Positions 6,898-13,084 of a stretch of DNA of 20,515 nucleotides are shown here, one piece after another. The number at the start of each line of letters is the position of its first letter. Position 1 is the first letter of the stretch. This DNA is from an archaeon (GTDB taxonomy: Archaea; Nanobdellota; Nanobdellia; Woesearchaeales; GW2011-AR9), in the NCBI GenBank assembly GCA_023266155.1, contig JAHFRS010000003.1, forward strand, positions 6,361-26,875, in the 5' to 3' direction. The notes under the pieces were generated by a model, which made no database searches, had not been told where the DNA came from, and saw only the letters and a program-made list of their open reading frames with translations. The translations under genes were made by a program, and so were the position numbers.

Positions 6898-7206
6898 CTA
6901 AATTAACCCTAAATCTGCACTGACATCTGACGCCAGATGGGCAGGACTTAATTTGACTAACGCTTTCTTCTCGCCGCTAAATGAATTCTGCATATTTACT
7001 TTGATGACCTTGACTTTAAATAGTTGTTCCACGGCTTTCTTAACATCAGCTTTGGTCGCTTTCTGAGCGACGACAAACGCCAGCTTATTTTCATATTCTG
7101 TCTGCCGGATACATTTCTCTGTTGATAACGGATACTTGATAATAATGTCAGCTGATAGATTGGAACTGCGATTCTTAATCCTGTTTCTTTTTTGTGTTGG
7201 TTGCAT
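6898..7206 (-). CDS. rpl23: 50S ribosomal protein uL23
   Basis: uL23 lies at the polypeptide tunnel exit and is a docking site for SRP and other exit factors. The 102-residue product has the family pattern: IIKYPLSTEKC (22-32), NKLAFVVAQKATKADVKKAVEQLF, and VIKVNMQ near the middle of the C-terminal half. The archaeal family is usually about 80-86 residues; about 18 polar and basic N-terminal residues are extra. uL4 ends 23 bases upstream. Confidence 0.94.
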   Translation of the reverse strand: MQPTQKRNRIKNRSSNLSADIIIKYPLSTEKCIRQTEYENKLAFVVAQKATKADVKKAVEQLFKVKVIKVNMQNSFSGEKKALVKLSPAHLASDVSADLGLI

Positions 7207-7229
7207 GGGATTACATACAGTTCATACAG

Positions 7230-8036
7230 TTACATAAATAATTTATGAGTGCTGAGTTCTTCAATGGCCTGTTCCGTCCAGAGCGTTATTCGACCCGGCA
7301 TCGTTCCCGGCGCTAAGATGTCGGCATTCAAGGCGTTAACAGCCACGACATCCACCCCTGGAATATTACTAGCAGCCTGTTGTAATGGACACGCTTTACT
7401 TACCACGACCAACAGGCCTTTCTTTCCCTGATATTTTCTTCCCCGCCGTTTTCCCTTTCCAGCTCTCACTTTAACCTGAGATGAACGTGCCAATTCTGCG
7501 GTAAAACCTAAGGTTACCAAGGCTTTTTCCACATCTTTTGTTTTATCTACTGTTTCAAATTCTGCGGCAATAACAAAAGGATAGTCGAGAGGAAGCCGAT
7601 GGCCACGTTGTATCACCACTGTTTTATTGATGGTCGCGGCAATGGCGGAACGAATGGCCTTTCGCTTTTCTTTCTGATTAATTTCCTGAACGCGAATGGT
7701 GGCGGCTTTCGGCGGATGAGCTCGTCGCCCACCGACAGTTTGGGGAGAAAATGTTCCCACCCAGCCCATTTGCGTGCCCCGTCGGGTATGAATTTTTCGA
7801 GCGACACGGCTGATACCTTTCCCATAGCTGGTTCGATAATTGCGTCGCCGTTTGCTGACATTATGAGAGTGGCGCAACCCGGCAGCAGCGGAAGCACCAT
7901 ACGATTGTCGGGTATGGCTCTGAACAGCTCGTACCGCTCGGGCAATCAAATCGGGGCGATACTCTTCCTGAAACTGAACCGGGAGATTTTGTTCTCCTTT
8001 CTTCGTTCGCTGTGTCGACATAATAGGAAGTTTCAT
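7230..8036 (-). CDS. rpl4: 50S ribosomal protein uL4
   Basis: uL4 has a globular surface domain and a long loop reaching the exit tunnel. The 268-residue protein matches the archaeal/eukaryotic type: FQEEYRPDLIARAV (22-35), a basic tunnel loop with SKRRRNYRTSYGKGISR (61-77), GGRRAHPPK (102-110), and the C-terminal domain with LVVVSKAC and VDVVAVNALNADILAPG. It begins 3 bases after the uL3 stop. An ATG six codons in is a less likely alternative start. Confidence 0.96.
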   Translation of the reverse strand: MKLPIMSTQRTKKGEQNLPVQFQEEYRPDLIARAVRAVQSHTRQSYGASAAAGLRHSHNVSKRRRNYRTSYGKGISRVARKIHTRRGTQMGWVGTFSPQTVGGRRAHPPKAATIRVQEINQKEKRKAIRSAIAATINKTVVIQRGHRLPLDYPFVIAAEFETVDKTKDVEKALVTLGFTAELARSSQVKVRAGKGKRRGRKYQGKKGLLVVVSKACPLQQAASNIPGVDVVAVNALNADILAPGTMPGRITLWTEQAIEELSTHKLFM

Positions 8037-8039
8037 GGT

Positions 8040-8984
8040 TTAGTGGGAAATGTATTTGATTTCCGGCGCTTCTTTGGTCATCTGCAGATTCGGCCGGAAA
8101 CTGGGCGTCATGACCACTGCTCTTTTTTGCGGGCCAACGACGGAACCTTTGACTAACAGATATGTATTTTGAACCAAACCGTAGCGGATGATGCCGCCTT
8201 GTGGATTAACCTCGTTGACCTGAGTGCCAATTTTAAGAATCTGCTTATTATATTCCGTGCGGAGATGATAGCCCATTTTTCCTGACTGGGCGACGGTCCA
8301 TTCAACTCGTTTTGGTGTCCATGAGCCTAACGTGGCAATGCCCCGTTTTGTTTTCTCGGCTTTATGCTGTCGGATGGGAACACCATATCGTTTGACAGTT
8401 CCCTGAAAACCTTTTCCGGTGCTGACACCATGAACGTCTAAACTATTGCCCGGCTGGAAGACGTCGTTAATATTTATTTCCTTATCGAGCATCGTGTGAG
8501 CATACTTCACTTTATCATCTTTCGTTCCGCCAATGCCAATCTCCAGAAGTTGTGGCCGTTTGGTGTTGGGAGCAATGGTTTGAATCAGTAACCGCAGGTC
8601 ATCAAACTGGGCAGGAAACTCAGTTTTGGGAGTTTTTGGAAGTGGAATAGTTCTGGCTAATTCCTTGTCAAGATGAGCCGACATGATTGATGCCGTTTTT
8701 CTCAGTCCGTTATAAGTATTGCTGTAGAAAGAAACACCGACAGCTTTCATGGGCGGACATTCAATGATCGTTGAAGGGACAGCAATGCTCTCGCCTTTCG
8801 TTAACGATTTAGGGCGATTATCAACGACCATCAGATGCGTCATCCCTGCTTTATAGCCGACAAAGGCTAACGGTTTCGTTTTGCTTTCCTGCACCCAAGA
8901 GCGCGGTCTGGCTAAAGCATGCTTTGACCGTTTTCGTGGCCAAAACTGTAAACTTCCTCGTCGTGGATGGCGAATGTTTCCCAT
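8040..8984 (-). CDS. rpl3: 50S ribosomal protein uL3
   Basis: First gene of the operon. uL3 reaches from the surface to the peptidyl-transferase centre. The 314-residue product begins with the archaeal signature MGNIRHPRRGSLQFWPRKR, followed by FVGYKAGMTHLM (41-52) and the central segment VHGVSTGKGFQGTVKRYG. Then comes the loop with LGSWTPKRVEWTVAQSGKMGYH. The conserved N-terminus fixes the start at 8984. A perfect 16-bp palindrome lies only 6 bases before it. Confidence 0.97.
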   Translation of the reverse strand: MGNIRHPRRGSLQFWPRKRSKHALARPRSWVQESKTKPLAFVGYKAGMTHLMVVDNRPKSLTKGESIAVPSTIIECPPMKAVGVSFYSNTYNGLRKTASIMSAHLDKELARTIPLPKTPKTEFPAQFDDLRLLIQTIAPNTKRPQLLEIGIGGTKDDKVKYAHTMLDKEININDVFQPGNSLDVHGVSTGKGFQGTVKRYGVPIRQHKAEKTKRGIATLGSWTPKRVEWTVAQSGKMGYHLRTEYNKQILKIGTQVNEVNPQGGIIRYGLVQNTYLLVKGSVVGPQKRAVVMTPSFRPNLQMTKEAPEIKYISH

Positions 8985-8990
8985 GGTGTA

Positions 8991-9006
8991 ATACTATATA
9001 TAGTAT
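8991..9006. promoter_or_regulatory. 16-bp perfect palindrome before uL3
   Basis: ATACTATATATAGTAT reads identically on both strands and ends 7 bases before the uL3 ATG. It resembles a TATA box, but its centre is only about 14 bases from the start codon, too close to serve a transcript that includes the ATG if the usual TATA-to-start distance of about 26 bases applies. It could instead be an operator or an mRNA hairpin near the initiation codon. Confidence 0.5.
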
Positions 9007-9042
9007 GGTTGAGAGACCACTTCTCCTGTCTTTTGGCACAAA

Positions 9043-9066
9043 TACGGTACGGAGTACGGTATAAAC
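9043..9066 (-). promoter_or_regulatory. Possible uL3 operon promoter with repeated TACGGTA
   Basis: On the minus strand AGTTTATACC (around 9058-9067) is a TATA-like box; initiation about 26 bases downstream would give a leader of roughly 50 bases that includes the palindrome. Immediately downstream, TACGGTA occurs twice (9043-9049 and 9055-9061, 12 bases apart), a possible regulator site. Inferred from motif and spacing only. Confidence 0.35.
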
Positions 9067-9106
9067 TGCCTATTTCTGGCGTCCATCAAGAACCATGGAA
9101 TGGGGT

Positions 9107-9156
9107 GATGGGCTGCCTTTGCAGGCGAATCATCGGCATCATTGAACCAGTACTGG
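9107..9156. other. Hairpin-forming intergenic segment
   Basis: Within the 290-base divergent spacer (8985-9274) there is a bipartite hairpin (GATG 9107-9110 with CATC 9131-9134, and GCCT 9115-9118 with AGGC 9123-9126). It is followed by the perfect palindrome CCAGTACTGG (9147-9156) and a C-box-like GTGATGA (9162-9168). No complete C/D-box RNA, tRNA or other RNA gene could be assembled from it. It may be a structured leader or a small RNA. Confidence 0.3.
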
Positions 9157-9190
9157 CCAGTGTGATGACGATACTCTTCTGGAAAGGGGG

Positions 9191-9245
9191 CTGTTTATAA
9201 AGGTATCGCTGGTGAGATTACTACTTGAAAGAAAGTATTATATAC
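9191..9245 (+). promoter_or_regulatory. Tandem TATA-like boxes upstream of the alpha-CTD-like gene
   Basis: GTTTATAAAG (9193-9202) is a strong archaeal TATA match; a second one, TATTATATAC, lies at 9236-9245 with the purine-rich GAAAG before it. The second is about 34 bases before the ATG at 9275, giving a leader of about 8-10 bases; the first would give a leader of about 50 bases. Confidence 0.5.
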
Positions 9246-9274
9246 AGAGGTGCTTAGATGCTGTTTGAAAATAG

Positions 9275-10009
9275 ATGACAACCACTCTTGATGCGCAAAT
9301 TGAAGTTTTGCTGACAGCAACAACGCTCAGGCACATTCAGTCGGGACAAGAGCGAGGAGTGCAGGATTCTGAGACTGCTGGATATTATGATAGAGTGCAT
9401 CAGCGACTGCAGAGTTTACAGATACGTTACGCAAAAATTCTGCAGGATACGCCGGAGGCTGCCTTGCTCGAAAAGTTGCTTGAACAGACGGGTTCTCGAG
9501 AAAAAATTTTTGAGCAGCCTATTGAAGTGTTGAATCTTTCTGCCAGACCATATCGCGCACTGCAGAATGAGAGAATTTGCCATATTGGAGAAGTGATGGA
9601 CTTAACAGCAGTAGAGCTGATGTATATACCACATTTTGGAAAGAAATCATTGCAAGAGCTGAAAACGGCGCTGGGAGTATGTCATTTAACACTATCGTTT
9701 TCAAGGAAAATATTTTACATTCACCCGACTGAACAGGCAGCGTACCTAAAACTATTTGATACTCCGGTGAGAAAACTAGGACTTCCAGAATCCGTAGCAG
9801 ACAAAATAGAAAAATTAGGAGTTCAATATGTGGGTGAGTTAGTGCAAAATGTCACCAAAGAGAACGTGGGTTATGAAATTGGAAATATTCAAAATGCATT
9901 CAAAAGTTATGAAATGGGGAATATTCAAAATGCACTCAAAAACCTTCATCCTCGTTTGCGGTTAGAATTGCCAAAGTTTGAATATACCAGGCCTGAATTA
10001 CGGAAGTAA
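9275..10009 (+). CDS. RNA polymerase alpha-CTD-like protein (two HhH domains)
   Basis: Probable DNA-binding protein, 244 residues. Residues 1-80 are mostly helical and unrecognised. Residues 83-134 match the bacterial RpoA C-terminal domain: LSARPYRAL (88-96) and HFGKKSLQELK (120-130). Aligned by eye with E. coli alpha, the DNA-contacting R265, G296, K298, S299 and E302 are kept (R91, G122, K124, S125, E128), while N268 and C269 are replaced (R94, A95). Residues 162-244 form a second, more divergent copy containing a 12-residue tandem duplication (200-223). Archaeal RpoD has no such domain, so this is a standalone, probably transferred, module. It is transcribed divergently from the uL3 operon. 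The C-terminal domain is duplicated at 12467-12690. A regulatory role is inference. Confidence 0.8.
   Translation: MTTTLDAQIEVLLTATTLRHIQSGQERGVQDSETAGYYDRVHQRLQSLQIRYAKILQDTPEAALLEKLLEQTGSREKIFEQPIEVLNLSARPYRALQNERICHIGEVMDLTAVELMYIPHFGKKSLQELKTALGVCHLTLSFSRKIFYIHPTEQAAYLKLFDTPVRKLGLPESVADKIEKLGVQYVGELVQNVTKENVGYEIGNIQNAFKSYEMGNIQNALKNLHPRLRLELPKFEYTRPELRK
9871..9942 (+). repeat. 36-bp tandem duplication in the alpha-CTD-like gene
   Basis: Units 9871-9906 and 9907-9942 differ at only a few positions and encode the repeated 12-residue motif YE(I/M)GNIQNA(F/L)K(S/N). The truncated paralogue at 12424-12690 has a single, diverged equivalent, so the duplication arose in this copy after the two separated or was lost in the other. 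Confidence 0.9.
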
Positions 10010-10024
10010 AAGTTACTCTACCGG

Positions 10025-10035
10025 TATAAAAAAAA
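10025..10035 (+). promoter_or_regulatory. TATA-like box for the glycosyltransferase gene
   Basis: TATAAAAAAAA lies about 40 bases before the ATG at 10068, giving a predicted leader of about 13 bases. It is part of the 55-bp identical repeat. The reverse strand reads as T8, so the same bases can be a terminator for leftward transcription. Confidence 0.45.
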
Positions 10036-10067
10036 TGATTCATGATAGCACTTGAAATAACCAAACC

Positions 10068-10802
10068 ATGATCCTTTCCGACACCACTCTGTGTGCTATC
10101 GTCAGAGATGAGGCAATGAACCCAGCAGGCGGAATTATTGATTTTGTCGATTCTACCGTGCCCTACGTTGAACAGGCAGTGATTGTTGATACGGGGTCCA
10201 TTGACGACACGAGAGAAATGCTGGAGCAATTAGCATCCGAATATGATAATTTGACGATTGTGGATACAAAATTTACAGATTATGCATCAGCCCGAAATCT
10301 ATCTTTACAACACGCTAAAACTAAGAAGGTGTTGATATTGGATGCAGATGAGCGATTGATGGTTCAAGATTTCCAGAAATTAATAATCATGATGAACAAA
10401 CTCCCAGCAGCAGGGTATAATTTTCAAATACGACATGTTTCCACTGATTATGAGATGCCAGGAATTGTGCATAATCCAAGGCTCTACAGATTGAATCCAA
10501 GAAAAAAAGGCTATTTCGGAAAAGTGTATTATGTCAATGACCGGAAAAGAATGTACGAATGGCTGTACATGAAGTCCGAATGGGGAGAAAGGAGAGTTGC
10601 CTTTGAGCAAGAATTAACAACGGATAGCGGGATAGTAATAAAACACTTTCTTCCGAGTGACCAAGGCCAAGAATGGAAAAATACATCATGGTATAATTTG
10701 TTAGAAGATCAGGGAGAAAACGAAAATATTCCGGCTCCGGCCCAGCAAGCACATTTTGCAGAGTGGAAGAAATATAACCCACGAAGGGAATTGTATCGTT
10801 AA
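10068..10802 (+). CDS. GT-A fold family 2 type glycosyltransferase
   Basis: Probable nucleotide-sugar-dependent glycosyltransferase, 244 residues. The N-terminal half is a GT2-like Rossmann fold: LCAIVRDEA (8-16), then VDTGSIDDT (40-48), the nucleotide-binding segment of the family. FTDYASARN (69-77) comes next, and LDADER (91-96), in which D92-x-D94 is the metal-binding DxD. The C-terminal half is rich in Tyr, Trp and basic residues, with a conserved-looking HNPRLYR segment (115-121 region) as in WaaE-like and SunS-like enzymes. No transmembrane helices are seen, so it is cytosolic or peripheral. Acceptor and sugar cannot be inferred. It begins 58 bases after the alpha-CTD-like gene and could share its transcript. 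Confidence 0.85.
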   Translation: MILSDTTLCAIVRDEAMNPAGGIIDFVDSTVPYVEQAVIVDTGSIDDTREMLEQLASEYDNLTIVDTKFTDYASARNLSLQHAKTKKVLILDADERLMVQDFQKLIIMMNKLPAAGYNFQIRHVSTDYEMPGIVHNPRLYRLNPRKKGYFGKVYYVNDRKRMYEWLYMKSEWGERRVAFEQELTTDSGIVIKHFLPSDQGQEWKNTSWYNLLEDQGENENIPAPAQQAHFAEWKKYNPRRELYR

Positions 10803-10822
10803 AATGCCAATAAGCTTTGTAA

Positions 10823-10854
10823 TCCCTAAAATGGGGGTCACTCCAGTTTTTCTT
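10823..10854 (+). terminator. Weak terminator after the glycosyltransferase
   Basis: A short CCC/GGG pairing (10823-10825 with 10832-10834) is followed by a T-rich run (10846-10854). It lies between convergent genes. Archaeal termination needs mainly the T-run. Confidence 0.3.
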
Positions 10855-10865
10855 TAGCTAGTTCT

Positions 10866-10883
10866 TGATTTAACATAAATTAC
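10866..10883. repeat. 18-bp repeat shared with the AlbA_2 gene interior
   Basis: TGATTTAACATAAATTAC here, 7 bases downstream of the AlbA_2 stop, is identical to 11901-11918 inside the gene. On the minus strand it continues the AlbA_2 frame after the stop codon as EEVIYVKSRTS, resembling the internal GVIYVKSGST (112-121). Confidence 0.85.
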
Positions 10884-10889
10884 CTCTTC

Positions 10890-12254
10890 TCATTTCAACA
10901 CGTAATAAGCCCCTCTATACGAGCCGACTTTCTTAATATATTTAAATTTGAGCATTTCCGCAATATCTTTAATTGCCGTTCCATAAGAAGCTTTGTTTAT
11001 TTCCATATATGTTTTCGTCTTAAGCAATTTATTCGTTCTTAAAAATTCAACCGCTTTTCGCTGGCGTCCATTTAAATCTTCTAAACCATCAACCGGTTTA
11101 AGCTCACTTTTTTCATTATATAAAATTACCCTGAAGAAATGTTCGTATATTCCAAAAACCGGATCTTTGAGACTTTGCTCTCTCATTCCATTAATCATAC
11201 GAGGAACTCCCGAACCAAGACCCTCTACATAGCCATAGTCACGTAAGATACGATAAACAATTGGATTTCTTCTTACTGAAAGCGCTCCAAACAATTCTTT
11301 AGTCAAACCAACAGGCAAAGAACCGGGACTGGTGACTTCAATCCGATTACTAAACAGATAAATCTGAATTGAATCTTTGCTAAAATAATCCCGATGCGCC
11401 ACCGCATTAACAATAGTTTCACGGACGACCTCCAGCGGATATTCGTACTGCTCTTTTCGGCGCGGCTTATCAGTGATTTCAATACTTCTAGAAAGATTAT
11501 TTTTTATGAAAGCTAAAGATTTTTCGATAGAATCAATAACATTGCTTTGGATTAGCTGATGAGCAACTATTTTTACCGGCTCAATCCCATCAAAGCGCAC
11601 TAATTTTATTTCAATCTGTGGACAAAAATTTGCTGGTTCTTTTGTAAAAAATAAGAGAGTAGCATTTTTTATCTTTAATTCGCCATTCTTTGTGGCTAAT
11701 TTTGAACTTATCAAAAAATCTTCAATAGAACGAGACTTTAAAAAATCGTCCTGTTTGCGTATCTGTAAATAATCTTTAATCATACCAATATCTAAATCCG
11801 CAACTTTAGCATCGCTATTAGTTTCATCAAAACATAGAATTTGTTTGTTTCTTAAAAAGTCCAACATCTGACTCCCCTCAATTTTTCTTAAAGTGCTTCC
11901 TGATTTAACATAAATTACTCCCTGAAACGTATGAAAAATATTATCAATCGCTTTCTGAATGGTGACGACTATCACTTTTTTACGATCTAATATATTTACC
12001 TCAATTAATGGAATAACTGCCGGAGAAACAGCTTGAGCGGAAGCAGAAATTTTCTGCTGGAGAGCATCTAAATCCTCATCTATCCCTATTACTTTCTTAT
12101 TTTGGGCTACGCCTACAATAATCATCCCTCCGAAAGTATTTGCCAATCCACATATAAGTTTAGAAAAATCTTGAGAACTATGGAAAGATTGTTTTAGTTC
12201 AACTTCTTGAGTTTCTCCTACATTGATTATTTCCAGTAATTTGGTTTCTTCCAT
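10890..12254 (-). CDS. AlbA_2 (Schlafen-type) domain ATPase / transcriptional regulator
   Basis: Member of the COG2865-like family of AlbA_2 proteins, often annotated as putative regulators or RecG-like helicases; 454 residues. The N-terminal AlbA_2/Schlafen core has VELK (18-21), ANTFGGMIIVGV (38-49) and IYVKSGSTLRK (114-124). The middle GHKL-like ATPase region has EVVRETIVNAVAHRDY (275-290), RIEVTSPGSLP (304-314) and GLGSG (345-349). The end (about 395-454) looks like a winged helix, suited to DNA binding. Homologues occur as regulators and in defence or mobile regions. It is AT-richer (about 35% G+C in the sampled 11521-11580) than the ribosomal genes. Phased repeats cover its promoter, which suggests autoregulation. 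Its biochemical role is unknown. Confidence 0.85.
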   Translation of the reverse strand: MEETKLLEIINVGETQEVELKQSFHSSQDFSKLICGLANTFGGMIIVGVAQNKKVIGIDEDLDALQQKISASAQAVSPAVIPLIEVNILDRKKVIVVTIQKAIDNIFHTFQGVIYVKSGSTLRKIEGSQMLDFLRNKQILCFDETNSDAKVADLDIGMIKDYLQIRKQDDFLKSRSIEDFLISSKLATKNGELKIKNATLLFFTKEPANFCPQIEIKLVRFDGIEPVKIVAHQLIQSNVIDSIEKSLAFIKNNLSRSIEITDKPRRKEQYEYPLEVVRETIVNAVAHRDYFSKDSIQIYLFSNRIEVTSPGSLPVGLTKELFGALSVRRNPIVYRILRDYGYVEGLGSGVPRMINGMREQSLKDPVFGIYEHFFRVILYNEKSELKPVDGLEDLNGRQRKAVEFLRTNKLLKTKTYMEINKASYGTAIKDIAEMLKFKYIKKVGSYRGAYYVLK

Positions 12255-12259
12255 TTTAT

Positions 12260-12309
12260 TATCAATTTATGATAGTTAATTGATAGTAAAATGATAGTAA
12301 TTTATAAAG
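12260..12309 (-). promoter_or_regulatory. AlbA_2 promoter with phased operator-like repeats
   Basis: TGATAGT begins at 12270, 12281 and 12292, exactly 11 bases apart, and again at 12357. An inverted repeat TATCAATT (12260-12267)/AATTGATA (12278-12285) overlaps the first two. On the minus strand the TATA-like GCTTTATAAAT (about 12300-12310) lies immediately upstream, so the repeats cover the expected start site and leader of the gene starting at 12254. This is the layout of a repressor site blocking RNA polymerase; the binding protein may be the AlbA_2 protein itself (inference). Confidence 0.65.
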
Positions 12310-12367
12310 CTTTGGCTTTTATTCGAGAAAAATGAGAAACACACAATAAAGTAAAATGATAGTAATT
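12286..12367. repeat. 17-bp direct repeat upstream of AlbA_2
   Basis: GTAAAATGATAGTAATT occurs at 12286-12302 and 12351-12367, 65 bases apart (close to six helical turns). The two copies bracket the TATA-like box at about 12300-12310, so a bound dimer or looped complex could span the promoter. Confidence 0.8.
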
Positions 12368-12423
12368 CTATTTTTGAGGGTATCAAAATGAACGACTGAA
12401 CTCACCTTAACGACTACGACAAA

Positions 12424-12690
12424 ATGTCCCCCTTGATGTTTGTTCTTAATGTGTCACTTCGCTCAATTGATACTCCGGTGACAAAACTAGAACTTCCAGA
12501 ATCTCTGATACACACAATAAAAAGATCAGGAGCACAATATGTGGGTGAGTTAGTGCAGAATGGCCACAAAGAGAGCCCGGGTTATTTAGATGAAAGCTGG
12601 CGAATTGAAAATGCACTCAAAAGTTTTCATCCCCGTTTGCGGTTAGGACTGCCGGGGTTTGAATATACCAGACCGGAATTACGGAAGTAA
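12424..12690 (+). CDS. Truncated paralogue of the alpha-CTD-like protein (probable gene remnant)
   Basis: Eighty-eight codons whose residues from about 16 onward match the second HhH domain of the protein at 9275-10009: DTPV-KLxLPES, QYVGELVQN, NALK, HPRLRLxLPxFEYTRPELRK. The N-terminal 160 residues, including the better-conserved alpha-CTD, are missing, and the first ~15 codons here show no match. The frame is intact through many substitutions, so it is either a recent remnant or a retained mini-protein; I lean towards a remnant because no clear promoter precedes it. The identity continues 40 bases past the stop. Confidence 0.6.
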   Translation: MSPLMFVLNVSLRSIDTPVTKLELPESLIHTIKRSGAQYVGELVQNGHKESPGYLDESWRIENALKSFHPRLRLGLPGFEYTRPELRK

Positions 12691-12730
12691 AAGTTACTCT
12701 ACCGGTATAAAAAAAATGATTCATGATAGC
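12467..12730 (+). repeat. Direct repeat copy 2 flanking the island
   Basis: Partner of 9756-10049. Similarity starts at TTGATACTCCGGTGA (12467) and ends at 12730; the last 55 bases are identical to copy 1 although the preceding coding part differs at many sites. Confidence 0.9.
12709..12716 (-). terminator. T8 terminator for the secF-secD-SMR operon
   Basis: Eight A residues on the plus strand give T8 on the minus strand, 26 bases after the stop of the last SMR gene, as expected for a T-tract archaeal terminator. Confidence 0.5.
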
Positions 12731-12742
12731 TCTTAAAATGAA

Positions 12743-13084
12743 CTAGCTTCCTATCCCAATCAACACAATTCCCAGAATAATACCACTCAATCCAATCCAT
12801 TTCCATTGATTCATGTTCTCATCCAGATATTTCACCGAGAACAATGTCGTCCAGATGTAACTCATGGACACTAATGGATACACGACACTCAGTTCTTCTA
12901 CCCGCAGAACAAAAACATAGAAAATGACTGAAACACCATACAGGAACAAGCCGAACCATAACTGCCAGCTGCTTAAGAGCGAGCGGAAGGTATGCTGATT
13001 GGTTCCTTTCTTGACAATCAATGTGCCATAAGATCCAATCACCGAGCCAACGAGAATCAGCAGCACGGAAATGAAACTAACCAT
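12743..13084 (-). CDS. SMR-type four-helix membrane protein (EamA/EmrE-like), second of a pair
   Basis: Probable small transporter of the drug/metabolite superfamily. I choose ATG 13084 (113 residues), overlapping the upstream gene by 8 bases; a start at 13126 would add 14 mostly basic residues. Four hydrophobic helices are visible: about 2-24, 38-59, 66-87 and 93-111. The segment EELSVVYPLVSMSYIW between helices 2 and 3 is the family feature (a YP near the middle of the third helix, as in ArnE/F and EmrE relatives). The adjacent gene encodes another four-helix SMR-like protein, so a heterodimer is likely, as in known paired SMR systems. Substrate unknown. Confidence 0.82.
   Translation of the reverse strand: MVSFISVLLILVGSVIGSYGTLIVKKGTNQHTFRSLLSSWQLWFGLFLYGVSVIFYVFVLRVEELSVVYPLVSMSYIWTTLFSVKYLDENMNQWKWIGLSGIILGIVLIGIGS

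Larger units (their letters stand above)
9756..10049 (+). repeat. Direct repeat copy 1 flanking the island
   Basis: This segment (second HhH domain, stop codon and 40 bases beyond) is repeated at 12467-12730. The final 55 bases (9995-10049 and 12676-12730) are identical, offset 2681 bp; the coding part upstream is diverged, and copy 1 additionally contains a 36-bp tandem duplication. Confidence 0.9.

Noticed and set aside
8967..9200. 77-codon plus-strand frame across the divergent spacer
   Set aside because: It overlaps the uL3 start, palindrome and TATA elements, and the product shows no conserved motif.
9085..9200. Box C/D RNA or tRNA in the divergent spacer
   Set aside because: A C-box-like GTGATGA and hairpins exist, but no matching D box at the right spacing and no cloverleaf or T-loop could be formed.
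10890..12254. Calling the AlbA_2 protein a RecG helicase
   Set aside because: No Walker A or DEAD-type helicase motifs are present; the similarity is to the AlbA_2/GHKL-like regulator family that is often mislabelled as RecG.
12260..12367. TGATAGT repeats as a CRISPR array
   Set aside because: Repeat units are 7-17 bp with 11-bp spacing and no spacers of typical length; there are no cas genes.
9756..12730. Insertion sequence or transposon
   Set aside because: No transposase or integrase frame and no terminal inverted repeats; only long direct repeats are visible.
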